A stretch of 64,000 nt of DNA, taken from assembly GCF_019720915.1 (NCBI RefSeq), contig NZ_JAHKSI010000001.1, positions 1,860,001 through 1,924,000 on the forward strand, read 5' to 3'. The first letter of the stretch is position 1. Every line of letters starts with the position of its first letter. The position numbers and the translations under genes are program-made. The DNA comes from Alkalihalobacillus sp. TS-13 (GTDB lineage: Bacteria > Bacillota > Bacilli > Bacillales > Fictibacillaceae). The notes beneath the pieces were generated by a model, which was not told where the DNA came from, did no database searches, and saw only the letters and a list, made by a program, of their open reading frames with translations. Shown piece after piece: positions 19,301-26,020 of this stretch.

Positions 19301-19506
19301 ACTTCTTTGTCAAGAAAAGCTGTAGTACCAGAATCCGTAACTAAATCACCAATATTTATCAGTAAACTTTCTAAGTTTTCGTTATGGTAGGAATACTCTC
19401 CAGGGTTAACATATTGAGCTTTTTTTGATGTCCAACCTTGAATTTCAAGTGAATCCTTATATTGATGAGCCTGTAAGATACGTATTAAACGTTGAATACG
19501 CAGCAT
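16369..19506 (-). CDS. Alpha-mannosidase, glycoside hydrolase family 38, long form
   Basis: A 1045-residue cytoplasmic enzyme of the larger GH38 subgroup (YPK/Ams1-like architecture). An N-terminal beta-rich domain of about 240 residues precedes the catalytic barrel. GQSHIDIAWLWPIKET carries the zinc ligands His256 and Asp258, and VEWLPDTFGYCASLPQ the nucleophile Asp368. LNQFHDIVPGTSISPVYD supplies the further zinc His. Central helical and C-terminal beta-sandwich domains follow. GGAGG lies before the ATG. It is a distinct subgroup from the neighbouring 904-residue GH38, so the two probably attack different alpha-mannosyl linkages (1,2/1,3/1,6). Confidence 0.9.
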   Translation of the reverse strand: MLRIQRLIRILQAHQYKDSLEIQGWTSKKAQYVNPGEYSYHNENLESLLINIGDLVTDSGTTAFLDKEVEIPRNWQNDTVGILFKVNGNGKQSYCESLISMEGIPIQGLDRNRDLVIIPPEKLGNKVLHIQVEIFNPVGIPKDHLRGFNLVAGPETDPPPGYLEQSSLVLINKEVQSLLYTLEVCYKTATLLDKSDTRYHLLHKAMGQVVDQLGMPSKETLLDQNLLRKMEAGLNQTVNDLSGFREGTIRAIGQSHIDIAWLWPIKETIRKGSRTFSSVCTLLEEYNDFEFAQSQPQLFSFLKEYQPKVYERVKQKVAEGRFEIIGGMWVEPDLNIPSGESLVRQLLYGKKFFKDEFGVEPRVEWLPDTFGYCASLPQILKKAGTDYFMTTKLNWNDTNRFPYDLFNWEGIDGTKILSYLHNILGQQTEPADIHRTWEDYNQKNEFPERMLVYGYGDGGGGVTREMIEYLERSSNLPGLPDVKFDKVHDFFDRIDSKKPQLPNWYGDLYLELHRGTYTTHAKTKKNNRKAESLYRELEIWNSLAHITLGTTYPMEEINKGWQLIMLNQFHDIVPGTSISPVYDLSEKQYNELFDKGTRLKEEAIKYITQSINTEGPGQPIILLNSLSWTRDEMITITGGKELLTKKIIDKQGNSYKTDFIVSDDESVTLHTYIDRIPEMGYKTVWLEDADQQEVALSKEFSDHWETPVYKVEFTNNGWISRLYDKKADKEIIKDGEYANELQIFDDLPTDWDAWDIDPNFEKQRAINPHLIDSKVIYKGSVSDKLEFIWKVNHSLVTQEITFYHNSKKIDFKTTVDWLEKHKLLKVAFPVNIYNSKATYEIPFGSIERATHNNTSWEQAQYEVCGQRWADLSEGNYGVSLLNDCKYGYDIKGNKMRLSLLRAPKWPDTQADLMKHEFTYSLFPHEGDWRNGDTVKKGQELNSPITVAMTSAHSGELPDLMAFINTKSESVIVDSIKQAENKDGIILRLYESKGSETSAILQFGQTINAINETNLLEQPVTKLSMKDGQISRKFHPYEISTYHIMK

Positions 19507-19544
19507 TTTATTTTTCCTCCCTATTCTGCTTTTGTCTTTTTATT

Positions 19545-21851
19545 CTAATGATGTGAGCGATCCTCTATGATTAAGTCTTTTTCGATCACGTTATTAGAAG
19601 ACCCACCTACCATAAGCTTTACTAATCCAGGTTCAACTTTAAAATTCATTTTAATATCCCATATAGCTAGCTCCTCAAAACTGATAGAAAAAGTAACAGT
19701 CTTGGTTTCATTTGCTTTTAGCCATACTTTTTGAAATCCTTTTAGTTCTTTATTCCGTTGTGTCACTGTAGCTTCTACATCTTTTATATAAAGTTGGACT
19801 ACTTCATAACCATCTTTATCCCCAGTATTTGCGACTTCTACAACTAGCTTAACTGGCTTGGAATTCTGAAGCTCCTTTAAGGTGATCGTTTCATTTTCTT
19901 CAGAAAGAAAACGATATGTAAAAGATGTATAACTCAAACCATGACCAAAAGGATATAATGCCTTTCCACTCATATCAATGTAATCTTCTTTACCACCACT
20001 ATCCTTGTAGTTATAATAAACCGGTAATTGCATTGACGAACGAGGAATAGAAACAGTGAGCTTACCATTTGGATTAACATCACCAAATAGAACTTCAGCT
20101 ATAGCTCTCCCTCCCTGTTGACCTGGATACCATCCTATTAAAATAGCATCGCAATATTGGGTCAGCATTGGAATTGAATAAGGACGTCCTTGAATAAGAA
20201 CAGAAATGATTGGCGTTCCAGTTGAACTAATTTCTTTCATTAGCTCCTGTTGTACTCCACCAAGTTCTAAACTGGCGACATCAACATTTTCTCCACAATC
20301 CATTTCTGTTTCATTGGATTCCTTGACAGCACCGTTATTTTCAAATTCCATTCCAAACTCTCTAGCACTCGTTCCCCCTAAAGCCAATACTACAATATCA
20401 GCTTCCTTAGCCATCTTTTTTGCAGTGGCAAACTCGGATTTGTCATTCCCCCTGATCCCACACCCTTTTACATACAATACATCTGTATTCTTGCCGACGA
20501 TCGATTTTATACCATCAAGGATTGTTACAACATATTCTCTTCGCTGTGGTGGTGTATAGTCTCCGAGTAAATTGTATATATTGTCAGCATTAGGGCCTAT
20601 AACAGCTATTTTCTTTATCTCCTTACTAATTGGTAATAGATTATTCTTGTTTTCAACTAATACAATAGACTGTCGAGCCATTTCTAAATTCGTTTCGATG
20701 GCGTTATTATTCCTTATAACAGTTGAAGGCTTTTCTTTATTTAGAGTTGGTATGTTATCAAAAAGTTTTAACTTGAATTTCAAATACAATACTCTTGAAA
20801 CTGCTTGATCAACAAGTTGTTCTTCGATTTTCCCACTTTCCATACCAGCTTCGATCGCCATATAAACATCATCCCATAGACTTAAATCTACTCCCGCTTT
20901 TAAGCCATATGCAGCTGCTAATTCCTTGTCTCCAGTTAGCAATAACAACCTGTCAAGCGCAGTACCATCTGCCATTACAATTCCTTTGTAATTCCACTCT
21001 TGTCGAAGAATCTTAGTTAATAGATGATGGTTTGCATGACAAGGAACACCATCAATCTCATTATAAGCAGCCATACAAGCTAGAACTCCAGACTGTACCC
21101 CCGCTTTCATTGGAGGTAAAAAAATCTCTCGCAATTCTCTTTCACCAATTAATGCCGGCCCTGCATTGTGCCCTCCAACTCCTGCCCCTTGTGCAGCAAA
21201 ATGTTTTAATACTGGGAGAACTTTTGGTGTACCTTCTTTCTCTCCTTGCATTCCACGGACTACAGCCTCCGTCATTTTCGAAGATAAATAGGGATCTTCA
21301 CTAAAACATTCTTCCGTTCTTCCCCACCTAGGATCACGAACAATGTCCAGAGTGGAGACTAAACCTAAGTGCCCACCCCTGGCTTGCAGCTCATCCGCTA
21401 CTTGTTGTGAAACCTTTTGCTGTAGCTCTGGATTCCAAGAGGCTCCAGACCCAATATGTGTCGGAAATATGGTGCTTTCCAATGCTTGATGCCCGTGTGG
21501 ACATTCTTCAGAAAATAGCACAGGTATACCTAATCTTGTATTTTCTTCCACATACGTTTGGATCATATTAGTCACAACTGCACTATCTTCTACATTAATA
21601 CCATTTGAAAAATTAACATTAGACCACGGATCAGCTCGAAACAAACCATATAAAGCACCCATACTATCAAATTTGGTCACTTGTTCTTTGAAAGCTTTTG
21701 TTAATTTATAGCCGTTTTCTGTTTTTCTATAAGCATCCCATCCATACATTTTCTGATTTAATTGACCTATTTTTTCTTTTAAAGTCATCTGGTTTATTAA
21801 ACTTTTCATTCTTTCTTGTATGGGATCATTATGATTTTTGTATTTTTCCAT
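19545..21851 (-). CDS. Glycoside hydrolase family 3 beta-glycosidase
   Basis: A 768-residue GH3 enzyme with the N-terminal TIM barrel, alpha/beta sandwich and C-terminal fibronectin-III-like domain (from about residue 650). Visible motifs are LDIVRDPRWGRTEECFSEDP, KHFAAQGAGVGGHNAGP, the nucleophile Asp295 in KGIVMADGTALD, and GRPYSIP and GWYPGQQGG in the second domain. There is no signal peptide. The family covers beta-glucosidases, xylosidases and hexosaminidases. The architecture with FnIII speaks for glucosidase/xylosidase rather than NagZ. In an N-glycan setting a beta-1,2-xylosidase acting on plant N-glycans is attractive but unproven. First hydrolase gene after the importer genes. Confidence 0.88.
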   Translation of the reverse strand: MEKYKNHNDPIQERMKSLINQMTLKEKIGQLNQKMYGWDAYRKTENGYKLTKAFKEQVTKFDSMGALYGLFRADPWSNVNFSNGINVEDSAVVTNMIQTYVEENTRLGIPVLFSEECPHGHQALESTIFPTHIGSGASWNPELQQKVSQQVADELQARGGHLGLVSTLDIVRDPRWGRTEECFSEDPYLSSKMTEAVVRGMQGEKEGTPKVLPVLKHFAAQGAGVGGHNAGPALIGERELREIFLPPMKAGVQSGVLACMAAYNEIDGVPCHANHHLLTKILRQEWNYKGIVMADGTALDRLLLLTGDKELAAAYGLKAGVDLSLWDDVYMAIEAGMESGKIEEQLVDQAVSRVLYLKFKLKLFDNIPTLNKEKPSTVIRNNNAIETNLEMARQSIVLVENKNNLLPISKEIKKIAVIGPNADNIYNLLGDYTPPQRREYVVTILDGIKSIVGKNTDVLYVKGCGIRGNDKSEFATAKKMAKEADIVVLALGGTSAREFGMEFENNGAVKESNETEMDCGENVDVASLELGGVQQELMKEISSTGTPIISVLIQGRPYSIPMLTQYCDAILIGWYPGQQGGRAIAEVLFGDVNPNGKLTVSIPRSSMQLPVYYNYKDSGGKEDYIDMSGKALYPFGHGLSYTSFTYRFLSEENETITLKELQNSKPVKLVVEVANTGDKDGYEVVQLYIKDVEATVTQRNKELKGFQKVWLKANETKTVTFSISFEELAIWDIKMNFKVEPGLVKLMVGGSSNNVIEKDLIIEDRSHH

Positions 21852-21926
21852 ATGTATTCCTCCAATAGCTGCCAGGATTGAACATCCAAGAAGTAGCTTT
21901 CACAGCACACTATTTTAAAATATAAC

Positions 21927-21967
21927 GATGAATCGTATACCTACTTTATTGAGTTATACGATTCATC
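21927..21967 (-). promoter_or_regulatory. Intercistronic hairpin between the substrate-binding protein gene and the GH3 gene
   Basis: Perfect 13-bp arms GATGAATCGTATA (21927-21939) and TATACGATTCATC (21955-21967) around a 15-nt loop, within the 175-nt gap after the solute-binding protein gene. On the minus strand GTTATATTTT follows, a weak U tract. Such a hairpin after a binding-protein gene usually gives partial termination and/or stabilises the upstream mRNA, so the binding protein is made in excess over the hydrolases. Confidence 0.6.
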
Positions 21968-22026
21968 TTCTATTATCATATGAACCTACCAATGCACCAG
22001 AAGATTAAGAATATTCAGTCTAATAA

Positions 22027-23610
22027 TTAGCTGTCTTTCCAACGATCGTAAGCATCTTGATAAACTTGAACATATTGTTCTATATTCATATTTTCAATCG
22101 TTTTTACGTATTTATCCCAGTTAGATAATGGTTCAACCCCAGTGATGAATTTAGCTTCCATTTGTTCTACGTAGGATTGTAAATCCACTTCAATGGTATT
22201 AACCGTAGATTGTTCTTCATTTGTTAAATACATAAGTGGAATTGGAACTTCTGCATAAGGATCAATTTTTGCTTTCGTTTCATCCTCAATAAATTTATCA
22301 AATTCTGTTAATTCCACACCTTCAATTCTAGCCGTTACAGTTGGTGCAGTAATTCCATATGCAGGTGTTAATGTTCCTCGATAATCTTCTCTACTATCAA
22401 AACCTTTAGGTACCTCTAAATATTTTCTTGCACCATTTTCACCTTTTTCCCAAAGATATCCTTCAGGTCCATCATTTACGTATTCACGACCTTCTTTTGA
22501 ATAAAAATAATCAATCCATCGAATCGAGGCTTCTGGATGTTCATTGTTACTTGTGATAGCGAACGCACCTCTATTAATTCCAGGACTACGAGGAAACAAT
22601 GGCTTATCTGAAACTGAACTAGTTAACGGATGAAACATAGGATTGTTTATTGCTTCTTCTTCTGATTCACCAGTAGTAAAGAATGAGAAATAATCTGGGA
22701 ATAATCCAAGACGGTTTGCTTGCCCTTTTGCTTTTTTCTGTTCATCAGATTGCGAAAATGTCTCTGAATCTAATAACCCTTCTTCATAAAGTTTATTCAT
22801 GTAAGTTAAGTATTCTTTATAGTTTTCTGTAATCGGAGTGTACCTAACAGTTCCATCAACCTCATCAATACCCCATTCTTTCAGCCCAAAAGCACCGAGT
22901 AACCATGGACGTGTACTATCCATTTTCACATCAATTAATGGAATTTCATCTGCTTCTCCATTCCCATTAGGATCTTCTGTTTTAAAACGTACTAATAAAT
23001 CATAAAGTTCATCAGTTGTCTTAGGTAGTTCTTTCACACCCAATGCATCTAGCCATTGACCGTTGAACCACATTGGCCCCCTATACCAACCAGATGTTGG
23101 GTGCATATTAATTGCGGGTAATGAATAGATGTGTCCATCAACTGTTGTAATGGATTTTTTGATTTCAGGGTTTTCTTCAAATATTTTATTAATATTTGGA
23201 GCATGTTCTTCAATAAGGTCTTCTAAAGGTACCAACACTCCTTGTTTTCCATAATCCACTTCCATACCAGCAGTCAAATTAGATGATCCTGCTGCATAAA
23301 TAATATCTGCTATATCTCCACTGGCAAAGGCTAAATTTAATTTTGTCTGAAAATCACTCATTGGTGGAGTGATATATTCAAAATTAATATTTGTCTTCTC
23401 TGAATACTCTTTTAAAGTAGGCATGTCTTTCCATTCTGCCAAACCAGTACCAGGTGCCATCATTGTTAAGTTTATTTCTTCATCTACAATCGGAAAGCCC
23501 TCTTTATTCACTGCAACATCTTTAGAAGGTTCTTTACTTGCCTCTTCTTTTGAAATGCATCCTGTGAGTACTAAAATAACGGTTATGAGCAGTGTTAGTA
23601 TTTTTTTCAT
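22027..23610 (-). CDS. Carbohydrate ABC transporter substrate-binding lipoprotein (LplA-type)
   Basis: A 527-residue extracellular lipoprotein of the large (LplA/YtcQ) oligosaccharide-binding class. The signal peptide MKKILTLLITVILVLTGC ends in a lipobox with Cys18 as acylation site, followed by a Glu/Lys/Ser-rich linker. The body has the type I oligosaccharide-binding fold pattern (EINLTMMAPGTGLAEW, FASGDIADIIYAAG, DPNGNGEADEIPLI). The start is the ATG at 23608-23610 with AAAGGAG 7 nt upstream. An upstream in-frame Met at 23673 lacks a ribosome site and would put a basic stretch before the signal. The binding class takes long oligosaccharides, fitting imported N-glycans. Confidence 0.9.
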   Translation of the reverse strand: MKKILTLLITVILVLTGCISKEEASKEPSKDVAVNKEGFPIVDEEINLTMMAPGTGLAEWKDMPTLKEYSEKTNINFEYITPPMSDFQTKLNLAFASGDIADIIYAAGSSNLTAGMEVDYGKQGVLVPLEDLIEEHAPNINKIFEENPEIKKSITTVDGHIYSLPAINMHPTSGWYRGPMWFNGQWLDALGVKELPKTTDELYDLLVRFKTEDPNGNGEADEIPLIDVKMDSTRPWLLGAFGLKEWGIDEVDGTVRYTPITENYKEYLTYMNKLYEEGLLDSETFSQSDEQKKAKGQANRLGLFPDYFSFFTTGESEEEAINNPMFHPLTSSVSDKPLFPRSPGINRGAFAITSNNEHPEASIRWIDYFYSKEGREYVNDGPEGYLWEKGENGARKYLEVPKGFDSREDYRGTLTPAYGITAPTVTARIEGVELTEFDKFIEDETKAKIDPYAEVPIPLMYLTNEEQSTVNTIEVDLQSYVEQMEAKFITGVEPLSNWDKYVKTIENMNIEQYVQVYQDAYDRWKDS

Positions 23611-23708
23611 CCTGCATCTCCTTTTCGTTTTTTTCCCCTTAAATTGACGCGTTTTTCTTTGTTGAATGCTCACCCCCTTTAATTATCAATTTAGAGAAGG
23701 CACACTAC

Positions 23709-24614
23709 TTACCCTTTCAATGAGCCTATCATCACACCTTTAACAAAGTATCGTTGTAAAAACGGATAGACAATAATAATTGGAAGTGTAGATACAATCA
23801 TTACACCATACTTAATAATCGCGGCAAGTTGTTGCTTACTATGTATCGCCTCAGCCATACTGCCTGTAAGATTCGTGCTTTGTGCTGACATTTCTTGCAA
23901 TACAAGTATTTCTCTTAAAACTAATTGAAGCGGAAACATTTCTTTGTCAGATAAGTAGATTAATGCATTAAAATACCCATTCCAATGGCCAACACCATAG
24001 AATAACGCCATAACAGCAATAATTGGTGCTGATAAAGGTAAAATAATTTTAATAAACATTTTAAAATTTGAGGCACCATCAATGATTGCTGCCTCTTCTA
24101 ATTCTTTTGGTATGGAAGTTTGGAAAAATACACGAGCAATAACGATGTTCCATACTGCAGCCGCATTCGGTAAAACCATCGCCCAAATTGTGTCAATAAG
24201 TCCTAAATTTTTTACTACTAAGTAAGTTGGAATTAAACCTCCACTAAAGAACATTGTCAGAACAAACATACCCATGAGAAGATTTCTACCAGCAAAATCC
24301 TTACGAGACAGTGCGTAAGCTGCCGGGATCGTAACTGCTAAATTTATGAATGTCCCTAGTGCTGTATAAAAAATTGTATTGAGATACCCCCTCCAAATTG
24401 CGCCATTTTCAAAGATTAGCTTGTAACCATCAAATGTAATATCAATAGGATAAAGCCACATTTTCCCCGAATTTACAGCTGACGGATTACTTATGGATGC
24501 ACTAATAATATAAATCAATGGATAGAGTACGATCACTAGTGCTCCTGTAAGAAAAATATAAACAAATACCTTAAACATTTTGTCCGTTTTCGTTTCATGT
24601 ATCGAAGTATTCAT
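23709..24614 (-). CDS. Carbohydrate ABC transporter permease, MalG/LplC type
   Basis: A 301-residue inner-membrane permease with six predicted membrane segments. The cytoplasmic EAA loop, EEAAIIDGASNFKMFIKIILPLSAP, contacts the ATPase. The C-terminus ends with QRYFVKGVMIGSLKG, typical of LplC/YtcP proteins. The ATG at 24612-24614 has GGAGG 9 nt upstream; the frame extends to 24665 but that part overlaps the preceding permease gene. It is 17 nt downstream of its partner permease gene. No ATPase gene is nearby, so a shared MsmX-like ATPase is expected. Confidence 0.9.
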   Translation of the reverse strand: MNTSIHETKTDKMFKVFVYIFLTGALVIVLYPLIYIISASISNPSAVNSGKMWLYPIDITFDGYKLIFENGAIWRGYLNTIFYTALGTFINLAVTIPAAYALSRKDFAGRNLLMGMFVLTMFFSGGLIPTYLVVKNLGLIDTIWAMVLPNAAAVWNIVIARVFFQTSIPKELEEAAIIDGASNFKMFIKIILPLSAPIIAVMALFYGVGHWNGYFNALIYLSDKEMFPLQLVLREILVLQEMSAQSTNLTGSMAEAIHSKQQLAAIIKYGVMIVSTLPIIIVYPFLQRYFVKGVMIGSLKG

Positions 24615-24630
24615 TATTTTATACCTCCAC

Positions 24631-25629
24631 TTACCATAGACTTGTTTCACTCGTTTTTTTCGCAATTTTGTTTACAACGATTAGGAGAATCGCATTAATA
24701 ACAGCGTTAAACAATCCAACGGCTGACGCAAAACTATACTGTGCATCTAATAAACCTGCTTTATAAACGAATGTCGCAATTACATTCGAAGACTCAAGAT
24801 TAAGTGGATTTTGCAAAAGTAAAATCTTCTCAAAGCTCAGCGCCATAATGCTGCCTACGTTCAAAATTAATAATATAATCATTGCTGGAACAATTGCCGG
24901 AATGTTTATATGCCAAATACGCTGAAAACGTGTCGCACCATCTACAATTGCAGCCTCATGATGCTGTGGATCAACGCCTGAAAGTGCTGCGAGATAAATA
25001 ATAGTCCCCCATCCTGTACTTTGCCATACACCAGATAATACATATACCGTTTTAAACCAATCAGGATCACTCAAAAAAGCAATCGGTTCAAAACCCAAAA
25101 ATTGAATACCATGATTTATTATTCCTGTTGCTGGAGATAAAAATGCTATGATCATACCAGACATAACAACAACTGAAATAAAATGAGGGGCATATGTCAC
25201 TGTCTGTACAGTACGCTTAAAAAAACTGTCTTTTACTTCATTTAATGCCAACGCTAGAATGATCGGCAATGGAAAACCTACAATTAATTCGTAGATGCTA
25301 ATTCCTAATGTATTCTTTAATAAATCCCAAAAATAATATGATTGAAAAAATCGGGTGAAATGATCAAATCCTACCCATTCGCTTCCCCATATCCCTAAAG
25401 TTGGATTGAAATTCTTAAATGCAATTTGCACCCCGTACATAGGAATATAATGAAAAATAAAAAAGTATAAAAAAGCTGGTAGGACAAATATGTAAAGCTG
25501 CCAGTTTTGTAGAATCTTCCTTCTCTTCCTCTTCTTCAATGGCTTTTCTTGCTTTAATTTATGATATGTAGAACCTCTATTCATTTCTTCTTCCTTTTGT
25601 AATGGGGAAGTTGCCGTACTTGAACTCAT
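24631..25629 (-). CDS. Carbohydrate ABC transporter permease, MalF/LplB type
   Basis: A 332-residue membrane permease and first gene of the importer operon. After a basic cytoplasmic N-terminus it shows six hydrophobic segments (LYIFVLPAFLYFFIFHYIPMY is the first). The EAA loop is HHEAAIVDGATRFQRIWHIN, followed by IPAIVPAMIILL. It belongs to the LplB/YteP branch that partners LplA-type binding proteins. The ATG is 5-7 nt after GGAGGGG. A good sigma-A promoter and a cre box lie upstream at 25698-25757. Confidence 0.9.
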   Translation of the reverse strand: MSSSTATSPLQKEEEMNRGSTYHKLKQEKPLKKRKRRKILQNWQLYIFVLPAFLYFFIFHYIPMYGVQIAFKNFNPTLGIWGSEWVGFDHFTRFFQSYYFWDLLKNTLGISIYELIVGFPLPIILALALNEVKDSFFKRTVQTVTYAPHFISVVVMSGMIIAFLSPATGIINHGIQFLGFEPIAFLSDPDWFKTVYVLSGVWQSTGWGTIIYLAALSGVDPQHHEAAIVDGATRFQRIWHINIPAIVPAMIILLILNVGSIMALSFEKILLLQNPLNLESSNVIATFVYKAGLLDAQYSFASAVGLFNAVINAILLIVVNKIAKKTSETSLW

Positions 25630-25697
25630 TGAATGACCCCTCCTTCTATTTTTCTTTGGAACTACCTCTATATTAATGTTTTTTTGAAAATGTAATC

Positions 25698-25726
25698 AAT
25701 ATGTCGTTTTTATTAAGCATTGTCAA
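25698..25726 (-). promoter_or_regulatory. Sigma-A promoter of the importer/glycosidase operon
   Basis: Minus strand: -35 TTGACA (25721-25726), exact 17-nt spacer, -10 CATATT (25698-25703). It would start transcription about 60 nt before the permease gene. A cre-like box lies about 18 bp upstream of the -35. This 391-bp gap (25630-26020) otherwise holds the terminator of the regulator gene. Confidence 0.6.
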
Positions 25727-25743
25727 CTAGATAACTACACTAC

Positions 25744-25757
25744 TGTATCCGCTTACA
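25744..25757. promoter_or_regulatory. cre box (CcpA catabolite-control site) upstream of the importer operon
   Basis: Minus strand TGTAAGCGGATACA fits the cre consensus WTGNNARCGNWWWCAW at all but one outer position. It is centred about 25-30 bp upstream of the -35 box. This position is compatible with CcpA control, though sites upstream of -35 can also activate. Catabolite control fits a glycan-utilisation operon. Confidence 0.6.
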
Positions 25758-25972
25758 TTAATAGACTTCTCAACGCTGGAAATATGTCATAATTGTTTTA
25801 CTATGTAACCCTTTACAATTTATTAGAATGGCTTTATAGCGGTGTTTAAAGGGTTAAAAAGAATAATAAAGCAAAGTTTCCACCTGTAGTATTTGCTTAT
25901 GGTTAATCGGCGATACTCCTTTTTCTGAATAGTTTAAACAGACGCAAACATTCATAAAAATAACCTAAACTG

Positions 25973-26005
25973 AAAAAAGCTATGATTTATAAAAATCACA
26001 GCTTT
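25973..26005 (-). terminator. Terminator of the AraC-type regulator gene
   Basis: Arms AAAGCTATGATTT (25976-25988) and AAATCACAGCTTT (25993-26005) pair with one mismatch around a 4-nt loop. On the minus strand TTTTTT follows immediately. It separates the regulator transcript from the importer operon. Confidence 0.75.
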
Positions 26006-26020
26006 AGTAAAATGATTATG

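Noticed and set aside
25685-25698. Second cre-like box TGAAAATGTAATCA at the -10 region
   Set aside because: It lacks the central CG that is nearly invariant in cre sites; the box at 25744-25757 is much better.
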